A DNA stretch of 64,000 nt from positions 1,923,001-1,987,000 of the forward strand of contig NZ_CP144918.1 in NCBI RefSeq assembly GCF_036700095.1, written 5' to 3'. The notes under the pieces are model-generated. The model saw nothing but the letters and a program-made list of their open reading frames with translations. It searched no databases and was not told the origin of the DNA. Source of the DNA: Pelagerythrobacter marensis. GTDB taxonomy: Bacteria; Pseudomonadota; Alphaproteobacteria; Sphingomonadales; Sphingomonadaceae. This document shows, in pieces, positions 27,667-37,265 of this stretch; position 1 is the stretch's first letter, and each line of letters opens with the position of its first letter. Both the position numbers and the translations under genes were made by a program.

Positions 27667-29640
27667 TCAGCCCGGCGTCGATTTGCCGAGGAACTGGCTG
27701 ACGCCCTTCGGTTTCCCGTAACGAACGCGGTCGGGGTACATCGCCTCGTAAACCACGGCGTTTTCGATCACGCGCTGGACGTAGTTCTTGGTTTCGAAGA
27801 TCGGGATTTCCTCTATCCAGCGCAGCCAGTCGACCGATCCGTTGCGCGGATCGCCGTTGGCGCGCAGCCACTTGTTCACATTGCCCGGCCCCGCATTGTA
27901 GGCCGCGATCGCGAGCGGGTAGCTGCCGCCGTAGTAATCCATCATGCGCGCGAAATAGGCGTCGCCCAGGCGGATGTTGTACTGCGGATCGGCAGTCAGG
28001 TTGCCGTAGTCGTAGCTCATCGACAGCATTCCCGCCTGTTCGCGCGCGGTGCCGGGCATCAACTGCATCAGACCGCGTGCGCCGGCGTGGCTGATGCGAT
28101 CCCGATCGAACTCGCTTTCCTGGCGTGCGATGGCATGAACGATGGTGAAGTCGGTCCCGGCCGGTTGCGCGACCACGGGGAAGCCGATCCGCTCGAAACC
28201 CGCGATTTCCTTCTCCGGAGCGGTCCGGCCGATCACCACCGCAAGCTCGGGCAACCGCAGTTCTTGCGCCAACTCGGCGACCAGTTGCATTTCGCCCGCA
28301 TCGTCGGCCCAGCTTGCAAGCTCGGTGAAGAAATACCGCTCCGTGCGCCAGTCGCTGCCGCCCTTGGCCAGTTCGCGCACCGCGAGCGCGAGGGGGTTGG
28401 ACCGGAAGGCCGCGCGCTGTTCCGCAGTCGGATGGACCGGTGTGGCATCGCCGAAGTCGGGCGTCGGACGGCCCAGTCGTTCGAGCGCCAGCAAACCGTA
28501 GAAATATTCGGGATATTGCGCTGCCATCAGCCAATAGCGTTGCGCCTCGGCGGCATTGCCGGCCCGGTGGGATGCCAATCCGGCCCAATAAAACCCCTTG
28601 GACCGTGTCTGCGGGGTACGGGCCGCGGCGCCATAGCGATAGAACAGCGGCGCTGCGCCGTTGCCGTCGCCCATGGTCCACAGCGCCTTCGTGCCGCCGA
28701 GCCACATCAGCGACGTGTAATCGTCGCGCAGGCGATAGCTCATGCCGGAAATATCGGCTCCGGGTGCGAAAAGATCGTCGACCTTGGCTGCGATCTGTGC
28801 CGCGGGTCGTGCCGGTGCGCCGCGGGCGATACGCAGCGCCTCTGTCACGTAATCCTGCGCGTCGAACGGCTGGCCGGCGAACGGGGGCCGGCCGGCGAGC
28901 AGGTCGATCGCCTGCGGCAGCCGGCCGCTGGTGCGATAGTGCCGCGCGAGGTTGTAGACATAGCCCGGATCGCTGCGCGCCTGGGCCGGGACCGGAAGCC
29001 CTGCCGAAGCGGGATCGGTGCCCTGAAGAATCGACAGTCGCGCCATTGCAAGGTCGCGATAGGCGGGGGAAACCTGGGGCATGTGCCGCGCCGCCGCCTC
29101 CGCCTTGCCCTGCCACAGCAGCGCGGCCATGCGCGCGTCGTGATCTTCGGGCGTGAAGCGCGATCCGAACAGGCCGAGCAGGTAGGCTTCCGCCGGCGTG
29201 CTCATGTCCCCGCCGCGCCACGCCTCGCGTGCCGTCTCGAACGCTTCGGGGCGCTGGAGACCCGCCAGGGCGAGCGCGTAGCGGGCTCGCGCCGGATTGC
29301 TGAGGGGCGGATTGCGATCGAAATAGGCGACCAGCGATTCCGAACTCGGTGCGCCGCGTTCCAGCGCCTCCTCCGCCCGGGCGCGAATCAGGTCCATGCG
29401 CGGAAACTCGGGAAAGGCGAGGGCAAAGCCGGCGTAGGAATCGAAATCCATCTCGTCGTTCGAGGTCAGGAATTTCCACCGTTCGACCGCTTGCCCGATC
29501 TGCGAAGGCACGGTCGCGACCAGTTGCTGGCGCGCGCTGTCGACTCCGTCCGGCTGTGCCACCAGAGGACCGGAGGCGGACAGCACGGTGCTCGCAAGAA
29601 AGGTCAGTCCGTACAAGGAAATACGTGTCATGCTGGACAT
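27667..29640 (-). CDS. slt: Soluble lytic murein transglycosylase
   Basis: The 657-residue protein has a signal peptide (cut near LVAQP, about residue 29), a long alpha-superhelical region of paired helices (about 40-480), and a C-terminal SLT domain with catalytic Glu in IARQESEFDR, then GLMQLMPGTA, LGDAYFARMM and AIAAYNAGPGNV. It cleaves peptidoglycan to 1,6-anhydro-muropeptides in the periplasm, the substrates of AmpG. Two ATG codons nine bases apart (29640, 29631) are possible; GGAG and a G-rich tract precede the first. It is divergent from dapA. Confidence 0.93.
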   Translation of the reverse strand: MSSMTRISLYGLTFLASTVLSASGPLVAQPDGVDSARQQLVATVPSQIGQAVERWKFLTSNDEMDFDSYAGFALAFPEFPRMDLIRARAEEALERGAPSSESLVAYFDRNPPLSNPARARYALALAGLQRPEAFETAREAWRGGDMSTPAEAYLLGLFGSRFTPEDHDARMAALLWQGKAEAAARHMPQVSPAYRDLAMARLSILQGTDPASAGLPVPAQARSDPGYVYNLARHYRTSGRLPQAIDLLAGRPPFAGQPFDAQDYVTEALRIARGAPARPAAQIAAKVDDLFAPGADISGMSYRLRDDYTSLMWLGGTKALWTMGDGNGAAPLFYRYGAAARTPQTRSKGFYWAGLASHRAGNAAEAQRYWLMAAQYPEYFYGLLALERLGRPTPDFGDATPVHPTAEQRAAFRSNPLALAVRELAKGGSDWRTERYFFTELASWADDAGEMQLVAELAQELRLPELAVVIGRTAPEKEIAGFERIGFPVVAQPAGTDFTIVHAIARQESEFDRDRISHAGARGLMQLMPGTAREQAGMLSMSYDYGNLTADPQYNIRLGDAYFARMMDYYGGSYPLAIAAYNAGPGNVNKWLRANGDPRNGSVDWLRWIEEIPIFETKNYVQRVIENAVVYEAMYPDRVRYGKPKGVSQFLGKSTPG

Positions 29641-29731
29641 GTTGCCCCCGGTCTCCTTATCAGGCCCTGAATAACCGAAATCCCAGTGCCGGTTTCGCCC
29701 GGCGTGTAGGGCAATGGCAAGGATGCAGACA

Positions 29732-30613
29732 ATGTTCTCGGGTTCGATTCCGGCTCTGGTGACTCCTTTTCGCGACGGAACGTTGGACGAGGCGGCGTTT
29801 CGCCGTCTGGTCGACTGGCAGGTCGAAAACGGGAGCAAGGCGCTGGTCCCCTGCGGCACGACCGGGGAAGCGTCGACCTTGTCCAATGCCGAACATCACC
29901 GGGTCATCGAAATCTGCATCGAGCAGGCCGCCGGGCGGGTGCCGGTAATCGCGGGCTGCGGCAGCAACGATACCCGCAACGCGCTGCTGCACATGAATTT
30001 CTCGCGCAAGGCGGGCGCTGCCGCCGGGCTGTGCGTTGCGCCGTATTACAACCGGCCTGGTCAGGCCGGGCTGATCGCGCATTTCAGCTATCTGGCCGAA
30101 AACTCGGACCTGCCGATCGTGCTTTACAACGTGCCCGGGCGCACTGTCACCGATATCGAGCCGGAAACGGTCTGCGCGCTGGCCAAGCGCTATCCCGACC
30201 GGATCGTGGGCATCAAGGACGCGAGCGGCGACCTGTCGCGCGTGACAGATCATCGGATCGGGATCGGCAAGGACTTCTGCCAGCTTTCGGGCGACGACGA
30301 ACTTGCCCTGCCGGCCAATGCCGCAGGCTCCGCCGGCTGCATCTCGGTCACGGCGAACGTCGCCCCCGCGCTCTGCGCCGAATTCCAGCAGGCCTGTGCC
30401 GACAACGACCTGGTGCGCGCGCGCGAGCTGAACGACCTGCTCTATCCGCTGCATTATGCAATGTTCGAAGATGCCAGCCCGGCACCGGTCAAATATGCGC
30501 TCAGCCGGGTGCACGACTGGATCCTGCCCGATGTGCGCCTGCCGCTGGTGGAATGTTCGGACCATGCGAAAAAGGCGGTGGACGAGGCGCTCGAGCACGC
30601 GGGTCTTATCTGA
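29732..30613 (+). CDS. dapA: 4-hydroxy-tetrahydrodipicolinate synthase
   Basis: The 293-residue aldolase condenses pyruvate and aspartate semialdehyde in lysine and diaminopimelate synthesis. It has PCGTTGEASTL, Tyr132 in LYNVPGRT and the Schiff-base Lys162 in VGIKDASGD. I choose ATG 29732 because it gives the usual MFSGSIPALVTPF start and has AAGG nine bases upstream; in-frame ATGs at 29714 and 29723 are alternatives. Its stop overlaps the next start as TGATG. Confidence 0.94.
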   Translation: MFSGSIPALVTPFRDGTLDEAAFRRLVDWQVENGSKALVPCGTTGEASTLSNAEHHRVIEICIEQAAGRVPVIAGCGSNDTRNALLHMNFSRKAGAAAGLCVAPYYNRPGQAGLIAHFSYLAENSDLPIVLYNVPGRTVTDIEPETVCALAKRYPDRIVGIKDASGDLSRVTDHRIGIGKDFCQLSGDDELALPANAAGSAGCISVTANVAPALCAEFQQACADNDLVRARELNDLLYPLHYAMFEDASPAPVKYALSRVHDWILPDVRLPLVECSDHAKKAVDEALEHAGLI

Positions 30614-31935
30614 TGCGGGCCGCGCTGATCGGCCTTGCAAGCGCGATTGCGCTGGCCGGATGTGCCACGGTTTCACAGCCTTCGCCCGATACGCTCGACG
30701 CTGTGGCGGCGGACTATCTCCTGCTCCAGCTCACCATCGGTGAGAAGGAAGACGGGTATATCGACGCTTACTACGGCCCGGAAGCGGTGCGGGCGCAGGC
30801 CGTGGCCGATGCGCCCGGCCAGTCGCTGCCGATGCTGGAAGCGCGCGTCGCGGCCTTGAAGGCGCGGGCGAGTGCATTTGCCGACGATGGCGTGGACGGC
30901 ATCGCCTTGGAAGAACGGCGAGCCCGCTTCCTGGCCGCGCAGCTCACCGCGGCCGGCACGCGGCTGCGGATGATGCGCGGCGAAACGCTGTCGTTCGCTG
31001 ACGAGGCGGAGGGGCTGTTCGGCGTCCGGTCCGATCTGCCGCCGCTTGCGAGCTTCGATCCCCTGCTGGCGCGGATCGAGCGCCTGGTGCCGGGCGAGGG
31101 CCCGCTGTGGCAGCGGATCGACACGTTTCAGAAGCGCTTCGACATACCTGCCGACCGCGTGCGCCCGGTGATGGAAGCCGCGATTGCCGAGTGCAAGCGG
31201 CGCACGCGCGAACATGTCGCGCTGCCCGAAGGCGAGAGCTTTGCGCTGGCGCTGGTGACCGACAAGCCGTGGAGCGGCTACAACTATTACCAGGGCAGCT
31301 ATCATTCGAAGATCGAAGTCAATATCGACCTGCCGGTGCGGATCGACCGTGCAATCGAACTCGGTTGCCATGAGGGATATCCGGGGCACCACGCGTTCAA
31401 CGCGCTGCTCGAACGCGAATTGGTGAACGGGCGCGGGTGGCAGGAATTCTCCGTCTATCCGCTCTATTCGCCGCAGTCGCTGATTGCCGAGGGGTCGGCC
31501 AATTACGGGATCGAGCTCGCTTTTCCCGACGAGGAGGACGTGGCCTTTACGCGCGACGTGCTGGCGCCGATCGCCGGGCTCGAAGGGCTCGACGTCGCCC
31601 GCTACATCGCCTTGCGCGACGCGATGGCGGACCTAGCCGCCGCGCGGTACACGATCGCCTCGCGCTACCTCTCCGGCGAGGTGGATGCGGACGAGGCCCT
31701 GGCGCTCCTCCAGCGATACCAGCTCGCTTCGCCCGAACGCGCCCGGCAATCGCTGGCGTTTATCGATACCTACCGCAGCTATATCATCAATTACGGGCTC
31801 GGCCGCGACATGGTGCGGGCCGCGATCGAGGCGGGCGAGGCGGACGAAGACTTGCGCTGGAGGCGGATGGAGCGCCTGTTGAGCGAACCGGTCCTGCCAT
31901 CGGACCTGGTCGCAATGGCGGGCGAGGAGACGTAA
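30613..31935 (+). CDS. DUF885 family lipoprotein, putative metallopeptidase
   Basis: The 440-residue protein starts with a lipoprotein signal (lipobox LAGC, Cys at about residue 17). It contains the DUF885 signature CHEGYPGHHAFN, a HExxH-like zinc site, followed by a downstream LIAEGSANYGIE segment whose Glu could be the third ligand. Relatives are annotated as carboxypeptidase-like hydrolases without a proven substrate. It is translationally coupled to dapA (TGATG), an unusual partner. At about 440 residues it is shorter than many DUF885 proteins (about 600). Confidence 0.82.
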   Translation: MRAALIGLASAIALAGCATVSQPSPDTLDAVAADYLLLQLTIGEKEDGYIDAYYGPEAVRAQAVADAPGQSLPMLEARVAALKARASAFADDGVDGIALEERRARFLAAQLTAAGTRLRMMRGETLSFADEAEGLFGVRSDLPPLASFDPLLARIERLVPGEGPLWQRIDTFQKRFDIPADRVRPVMEAAIAECKRRTREHVALPEGESFALALVTDKPWSGYNYYQGSYHSKIEVNIDLPVRIDRAIELGCHEGYPGHHAFNALLERELVNGRGWQEFSVYPLYSPQSLIAEGSANYGIELAFPDEEDVAFTRDVLAPIAGLEGLDVARYIALRDAMADLAAARYTIASRYLSGEVDADEALALLQRYQLASPERARQSLAFIDTYRSYIINYGLGRDMVRAAIEAGEADEDLRWRRMERLLSEPVLPSDLVAMAGEET

Positions 31936-32000
31936 CGCACGGCTGAATCGGCGCGCGGGGCTTTTCGATACCGCTTCGAGCGCCTACATGGCGCGGCCTT

Positions 32001-32483
32001 ATGGCTCGCCCCAAACCCGCCACGTTCGACAAGCAGAAGACCGTCGCCGAGAATCGGCGCGCGCGGTTCGACTATCATATCGAGGACAAGTTCGAAGCCG
32101 GCCTCGCGCTCCAGGGCACCGAGGTCAAGGCCTTGCGGGCGGGCGAAGCCTCGATCGCGGAAAGCTATGCCGAGGTGCGCGACGGGGAAGTCTGGCTGAT
32201 CAATGCCAACATCCCCGAATTCAGCCACGGCAACCGCTTCAATCACGAGCCGCGCCGGCCGCGCAAGCTGCTGCTGCACGCGCGTGAGATCGAGCGGCTG
32301 TTCGGTGCTGTGGAGCGCAAGGGAATGACGCTGGTTCCGCTGTCGGTCTATTTCAACGCCACCGGCCGGGCCAAGGTCGAACTGGCGCTCGCAAAAGGCA
32401 AACAGGCGCACGACAAGCGTCAGACGATCAAGGAGCGTGACTGGAAGCGCGACAAGGCGCGCCTCCTGCGCGAAAATCGCTGA
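32001..32483 (+). CDS. smpB: SsrA-binding protein SmpB
   Basis: The 160-residue protein has the SmpB fold: [53 protein letters not shown] and the basic tail [25 protein letters not shown]. It binds tmRNA and brings it to stalled ribosomes. The tmRNA gene itself is not in this window. dapA nearby upstream is a common neighbour in alphaproteobacteria. Confidence 0.95.
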   Translation: MARPKPATFDKQKTVAENRRARFDYHIEDKFEAGLALQGTEVKALRAGEASIAESYAEVRDGEVWLINANIPEFSHGNRFNHEPRRPRKLLLHAREIERLFGAVERKGMTLVPLSVYFNATGRAKVELALAKGKQAHDKRQTIKERDWKRDKARLLRENR

Positions 32484-32616
32484 TTGCCGCTGCGCGCGTT
32501 CACGCTCTGGCCATTCGCGACACGCTACCCATATCGCGCGCCATGACCGGTTCGCCACATTTCACAGCGACGGACTTGCCCTCGGGGCGCGCCGTGCCCA
32601 TTGCGATTGCAGGACG

Positions 32617-33207
32617 ATGACCGGCAAGCCTTCCAAGACCTTTCTCGCCGACTGGCTGCGCAAGCACATGCCCACGCGCGAGGCGATGGCGCGCAACAAG
32701 TATCTTGCGCCGATCGCGCATCGTTTCCTTACGCCCGAATTGTGGCGCTTCACTCGCCGTTCGGTGCCGCGCGGAGTGGCGCTGGGGCTGTTCGCGGCCT
32801 TTATCGTGCCGGTCGGGCAGATATTCCTCGCGGCCTTTCTCGCCCTGCCGGCACGCGCCAACGTTCCTTTGTCGGCTCTGGTAACGTTTGTCACCAATCC
32901 TTTCACGCTGCCATTCTGGCTGCTGGTGGCGAACAAGGTCGGCCGTTTCGTTTTGAAAGTCGACGCGGTCACTGTCGGTTTCGCGAACGACGAACTGGCC
33001 AGCGGGCGCTGGGCGTTCGCAATCGATGCTTTCCAGGTCGCCGGGGTCACGGCCTTCGGTTTTGTCGTCCTCTCGGTCTTTTCCGCCGCGCTCGGCTATC
33101 TTCTGTCCAGCGTGGTCTGGCGCATGATGGTCGCGCGCAGGCGGGCGCGCCGTTTGCGCCAGATGGAATTGCGGCTCGACCGGCGCCTCGGGACGCGCGA
33201 AGGGTGA
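32617..33207 (+). CDS. DUF2062 membrane protein
   Basis: The 196-residue protein has a basic N-terminus and membrane segments around SVPRGVALGLFAAFIVPVG, a central NPFTLPFWLLVANKVG hairpin and AGVTAFGFVVLSVFSAALGYLLS. These are the DUF2062 features, including the conserved TNPFT(L/T)P turn. Function unknown. Its stop overlaps the cckA GTG start (GTGA). That coupling to cckA is seen repeatedly in sphingomonads as far as I recall. Confidence 0.82.
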   Translation: MTGKPSKTFLADWLRKHMPTREAMARNKYLAPIAHRFLTPELWRFTRRSVPRGVALGLFAAFIVPVGQIFLAAFLALPARANVPLSALVTFVTNPFTLPFWLLVANKVGRFVLKVDAVTVGFANDELASGRWAFAIDAFQVAGVTAFGFVVLSVFSAALGYLLSSVVWRMMVARRRARRLRQMELRLDRRLGTREG

Positions 33208-35666
33208 CGGCGCGCGAAGACGCGGCCGGCATCGCGCGGGTGCCGCTGATCGCCGCCATCGCCGCCGCCCTGGTGGTGAGCACGGGCCTGGTCTGGCTGA
33301 TCGCGGGCGACCGTTCGCTTGCGCTCGGCTACGGAGTGGGGCTCGCCGCGCTGATGGCCGCGGGCTATGCCATTTCGCGTATGCGGCAGGTGCCGCGCGA
33401 GGAGCCCTTCGCCCAGCCCGACTGGTCGGTCACCGTCGCGGCCATCGAGCAGTCCGATACGGCGATCGCGGTGACCGACCGGGCGAACCGTCTGGTTTGT
33501 GCCAATTCGCTCTATGCCGACTGGTTCGGCATATCCCGGGCGCCGCCCAATCTCTCGCTCGATCGCGAATCGCTGGAGCGGATGGTGCGCGCCGCGCGCG
33601 AGGCCTGGCGCGACGGACGCGGCCTTGCCGAACCGCTGGCGCAGGAAGATGCCCAATGCACCTGGCGGGGCGAGGCCGAGCGCGTCGGGCGCGGCGGGGA
33701 TTACCTGGTCTGGCGGTTCACGGCGTTGAAGCTGGAAGACCCGGTGGCACGGGTCGGCGAATGGATTTCCGGGCCGCTCGGCGCATTCCTGTCGAACTCG
33801 GGAATAGAGGCCGCGGTGATCGGCACCGACGGAACGATCCGCGCGGTCAGCGCCGGCTTTGCCGAACGGGCGACCGGCGATCCGGCGGCGACGCTGGCGG
33901 GGCAGGATTTCGTCGCCCAGCTGCGTTCCGACGACCGCGACCGGATCTATTTCGCGCGCGAAGGGCGGCGCGGCACGCCGCAGATGCTGGTCCAGGTCGC
34001 GCTGGGCGATCCCGAGGATGCGCGCCCGGCGCGCGCCGACGAGGTTCCGTCGTTGATGCTGCTGGTCGACAGCGGGGTCGGGATAGGCGGCGGCTGGGAG
34101 GGCGGCGGCAATGTCGCCGCCACGCCGCAGCTCGAGGCTCTGCTGGGCGCTCTGCCGTTGGGCCTGGCGATGACCGATCGCGACGGACGCCTCCTCTTCG
34201 CCAACGACGCCTTCCTGCGCGCCGTCGCGTTGGAGGAGGGCGGGCTGCCTCCGTTCCCCTCCGATCTGGTGGTGCGCGAGGACAAGAGTGCGCTGATCGA
34301 CGCCGTGCGCCGGTTTGCGCGCGGTCCGGCGACGAGCGGCGACATGGCTGTGCGGCTGATCCGCCAGCCCGACGAGCCGGTTTCGCTGGGGCTGGCCGGC
34401 GTGCGCGGCCTGGGCGAGGCGGCGGTGTTGCTGAGCCTGGTCGACACGACCGAGGAAACCCGGCTGAAACGGCAGGTCGCGCAGGCGACCAAGATGCAGG
34501 CGGTGGGCCAGCTTGCCGGCGGCGTGGCGCACGATTTCAACAACGTGCTGACCGCGATCATCGGCTATTGCGATCTCATGCTGCTGCGCCACACGCCGGG
34601 CGACAGCGATTACGACGATATCCAGCAGATTCGCGCCAATTCCAATCGCGCGGCCAGCCTGACGCGCCAGTTGCTGGCCTTCAGCCGCCAGCAGACGCTG
34701 CGCCCCGAAGTGCTGCAGGTGCCGGACGTGGTGAGCGAAGTCAGCCAGCTGCTGAAGCGGCTGGTGGGCGAGAAGATCGCGGTCCGCGTCCACCACGATC
34801 GCGATCTCGGCCCGGTCCGTGCCGATCCGCAGCAGCTGGAGCAAGTGATCGTCAATCTGGCGGTCAACGCGCGCGACGCGATCCATTCGCGCGGCGACGG
34901 CACCGGCAAGCTGACGCTTGCAACCCGCCGCGTATCCGCCGCCGACGTGCGCAAGATGGGGTCCGACATCATCCCCGTGGCCGACTATACGGTGCTGGTG
35001 GTGCAGGACGACGGGGGCGGGATCCCGCAGCATCTGCTGGGCAAGATCTTCGAACCGTTCTTCACGACCAAGGAGCAGGGCAAGGGCACGGGGCTGGGGC
35101 TTTCGACGGTCTACGGCATCGTCAAGCAATCGGGCGGGTTCATTTTCGTGGACAACGTGACCGGGCCCGACGGTACGGCCCAGGGTGCGCGCTTTACCAT
35201 CTATCTGCCGGTCCACCGCGGTGCCGAACCGCGCGAGGTCCGCGAGGAGACTGCTTCGGCAAGCGGCTGGTCCGCCGGCGGGCGGGTGCTGCTGGTGGAA
35301 GACGAGGACATGGTTCGGGCGGTCGCCGAGCGCGCCCTGTCGCGCGCGGGATATACCGTCACTGTGGCTTCGGACGGCGAGGAAGGGCTGGCCGCGGTCG
35401 CCAACGGCGGGGAGTTCGACCTGATCGTGTCCGACGTGGTCATGCCGGGCATGGACGGGCCGGCCATGATCCGCGCGGTCCGCAAGGTGCGCCCGGACCT
35501 GCCGGTCCTGTTCATGTCCGGCTATGCGGAAGAACACTTGCGCGGCGAGATCGATGTCGCCCACATGCACTTCATCGCCAAGCCGTTCAGCGTCCAGCAG
35601 ATCAGCGACGAGGTGTCGCGCGTTCTGGCCGAAAGCCGGGCCGGAAAGCCGGCAGATTCCGCCTGA
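33204..35666 (+). CDS. cckA: Cell-cycle hybrid histidine kinase CckA
   Basis: The 820-residue protein has two N-terminal membrane helices (about 12-55), two PAS-like regions (about 70-190 and 310-400), a HisKA domain with phospho-His443 in GGVAHDFNNVLTAI, an ATPase domain (NLAVNARDAI, DDGGGIP, GTGLGLSTVYG) and a C-terminal receiver with Asp744 in IVSDVVMPGMDG. This is the CckA architecture: it feeds phosphate through ChpT to CtrA and CpdR. I place the start at GTG 33204 overlapping the DUF2062 stop; no in-frame ATG precedes the membrane helices. Confidence 0.92.
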   Translation: MTAREDAAGIARVPLIAAIAAALVVSTGLVWLIAGDRSLALGYGVGLAALMAAGYAISRMRQVPREEPFAQPDWSVTVAAIEQSDTAIAVTDRANRLVCANSLYADWFGISRAPPNLSLDRESLERMVRAAREAWRDGRGLAEPLAQEDAQCTWRGEAERVGRGGDYLVWRFTALKLEDPVARVGEWISGPLGAFLSNSGIEAAVIGTDGTIRAVSAGFAERATGDPAATLAGQDFVAQLRSDDRDRIYFAREGRRGTPQMLVQVALGDPEDARPARADEVPSLMLLVDSGVGIGGGWEGGGNVAATPQLEALLGALPLGLAMTDRDGRLLFANDAFLRAVALEEGGLPPFPSDLVVREDKSALIDAVRRFARGPATSGDMAVRLIRQPDEPVSLGLAGVRGLGEAAVLLSLVDTTEETRLKRQVAQATKMQAVGQLAGGVAHDFNNVLTAIIGYCDLMLLRHTPGDSDYDDIQQIRANSNRAASLTRQLLAFSRQQTLRPEVLQVPDVVSEVSQLLKRLVGEKIAVRVHHDRDLGPVRADPQQLEQVIVNLAVNARDAIHSRGDGTGKLTLATRRVSAADVRKMGSDIIPVADYTVLVVQDDGGGIPQHLLGKIFEPFFTTKEQGKGTGLGLSTVYGIVKQSGGFIFVDNVTGPDGTAQGARFTIYLPVHRGAEPREVREETASASGWSAGGRVLLVEDEDMVRAVAERALSRAGYTVTVASDGEEGLAAVANGGEFDLIVSDVVMPGMDGPAMIRAVRKVRPDLPVLFMSGYAEEHLRGEIDVAHMHFIAKPFSVQQISDEVSRVLAESRAGKPADSA

Positions 35667-35745
35667 CAGGCCCGACCAGGGCGGCTAGCCTCCCCGTGGG
35701 AGCCCTTCGGCCGGGTGCCGGAGCTGGCAAAGGGAGACTGCATCG

Positions 35746-37251
35746 ATGCTTCGCACTTTTGCCGCCTGCAGCGCGCTGTCCTTCGCCGTTGCCGCGCCCG
35801 CCGGGATGGCGCAGGACACGACCGAGCAAACCGCGCAGGGCGACGTTTCGGTCACCATCTACAACAACGGCCAGGCGCTGGTGCAGGACGTGCGCCAGCT
35901 GCCGATCGCGCAGGGGCGGAGCCGAATCGCCTTTCCCGACGTCTCGGCCCAGATCCGCCCCGAGACGCTGAGCTTCAATGCCGACGGGGCGGCGATCATC
36001 GAACAGAATTTCGATTTCGATCTGCTCACGCCGGCCAAGCTGATGGAAAAGGCGATCGGACAGACCGTCACGCTCGTCCGCACCAACCCGGCGACCGGGG
36101 TGGAAACGCGCGAGCGGGCGACGGTGCTGTCGACCGCCGGCGGCGTCGTGGTGCGGATCGGCAACCGGATCGAGGTGCTGCGCGACGACGGCTTGCCGGT
36201 GCGCGCGGTGTTCGACCGGGTGCCGCCCAACTTGCGCGCGCGGCCCACGCTGTCGGTCACGGTGGACAGCGCGCGGGCCGGCACGCGCCCCGCCGCGATC
36301 CGCTATCTCACCCGCGGGCTCGACTGGTCGGCGGATTACGTCTCGCTCTACGACGAGGCGAAGGGCACGATCGACATGCAGGGCTGGGTCACGCTGACCA
36401 ACGACACCGGCACGACCTTCCACTCGGCCGATACGCTGCTCGTTGCCGGCAATCCGGGCGGGGGAAGCGGCCGCCCCGGCAGCCGGCGGCCGGAGCCGGT
36501 GCGTGCGCCGGGCGGCATGGTGCGCCCCGGCACCGAAAGCGCGGGGCGCGAGCGGGTCGGCGATTTCTACCTGTATCCGATCGATGCGCGCACGACGATC
36601 GCGAACAACCAGACCAAGCAGGTGAGCTTCCTCGACGTGCAGGGCGTTCCGGCGCGCAAGATCTACGCCCGCACCGTCGGCTGGCTGGCGAGCGACGACG
36701 CGCCGGTCAACGTGTCGAGCGAGATCGCGTTCTCGTCTTCGCGCGACGGCGGGCTGGGCGACGCTCTGCCCGCGGGCACGGTGCGCTTCTACCAGCGCGA
36801 CAGCCAGGGCAATGCCCAGTTCATCGGCGAGAACGCGATCGGCCATACGCCGATGGGCAGCGAATTGAGCCTGCGGACCGGCGATGCGTTCGACATCTTC
36901 CTCCAGGCCGAAGTCGAAAGCCGCGAAACGATCACCGCCGCGGAGTGGGAGCGCAGCGCGCGCTATCGCGTGATCCGCGACGGCGAAGTGGTCGAGCGGG
37001 TCGATGTCGAGCGGCCGAAGAGATTTTATCGCACGACGATGCGCTACACGCTCTCCAATGCCAAGGCGGCGCCGGTCGAGGTCGATCTGGTGCAGGCCGG
37101 ACTCGATCGGGGCTGGTGGAGCAACGATTATCGCATCGTCAGCGAAGACCTGCCCGGGCAGCAGCTCAATGCCGACCGGCGCAAGTGGACGATCCCCGTT
37201 CCTGCCGAGGGCGAGCGCGCGTTCCGCGTTACCTACGAATCGCGGTTCTGA
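35746..37251 (+). CDS. DUF4139 domain secreted protein, copy 1
   Basis: The 501-residue protein has a signal peptide (cut near GMAQD, residue 23), an N-terminal strand block VTIYNNGQALVQDVRQLP and the DUF4139 domain with RYLTRGLDWSADYVSLYD, a WVTLTNDTGTTF block, and a late VNVSSEIAF. It is predicted periplasmic or surface-bound; function unknown. A second protein with the same organisation follows 14 bases downstream, so the pair probably arose by tandem duplication. A GGGAG stretch precedes the ATG. Confidence 0.85.
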   Translation: MLRTFAACSALSFAVAAPAGMAQDTTEQTAQGDVSVTIYNNGQALVQDVRQLPIAQGRSRIAFPDVSAQIRPETLSFNADGAAIIEQNFDFDLLTPAKLMEKAIGQTVTLVRTNPATGVETRERATVLSTAGGVVVRIGNRIEVLRDDGLPVRAVFDRVPPNLRARPTLSVTVDSARAGTRPAAIRYLTRGLDWSADYVSLYDEAKGTIDMQGWVTLTNDTGTTFHSADTLLVAGNPGGGSGRPGSRRPEPVRAPGGMVRPGTESAGRERVGDFYLYPIDARTTIANNQTKQVSFLDVQGVPARKIYARTVGWLASDDAPVNVSSEIAFSSSRDGGLGDALPAGTVRFYQRDSQGNAQFIGENAIGHTPMGSELSLRTGDAFDIFLQAEVESRETITAAEWERSARYRVIRDGEVVERVDVERPKRFYRTTMRYTLSNAKAAPVEVDLVQAGLDRGWWSNDYRIVSEDLPGQQLNADRRKWTIPVPAEGERAFRVTYESRF

Positions 37252-37265
37252 GCGGGCGGGCGGCG

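Noticed and set aside
33096-35570. 824-codon open frame antisense to cckA
   Set aside because: It mirrors cckA almost end to end and shows low-complexity Arg/His/Gln composition. All kinase motifs are on the plus strand.
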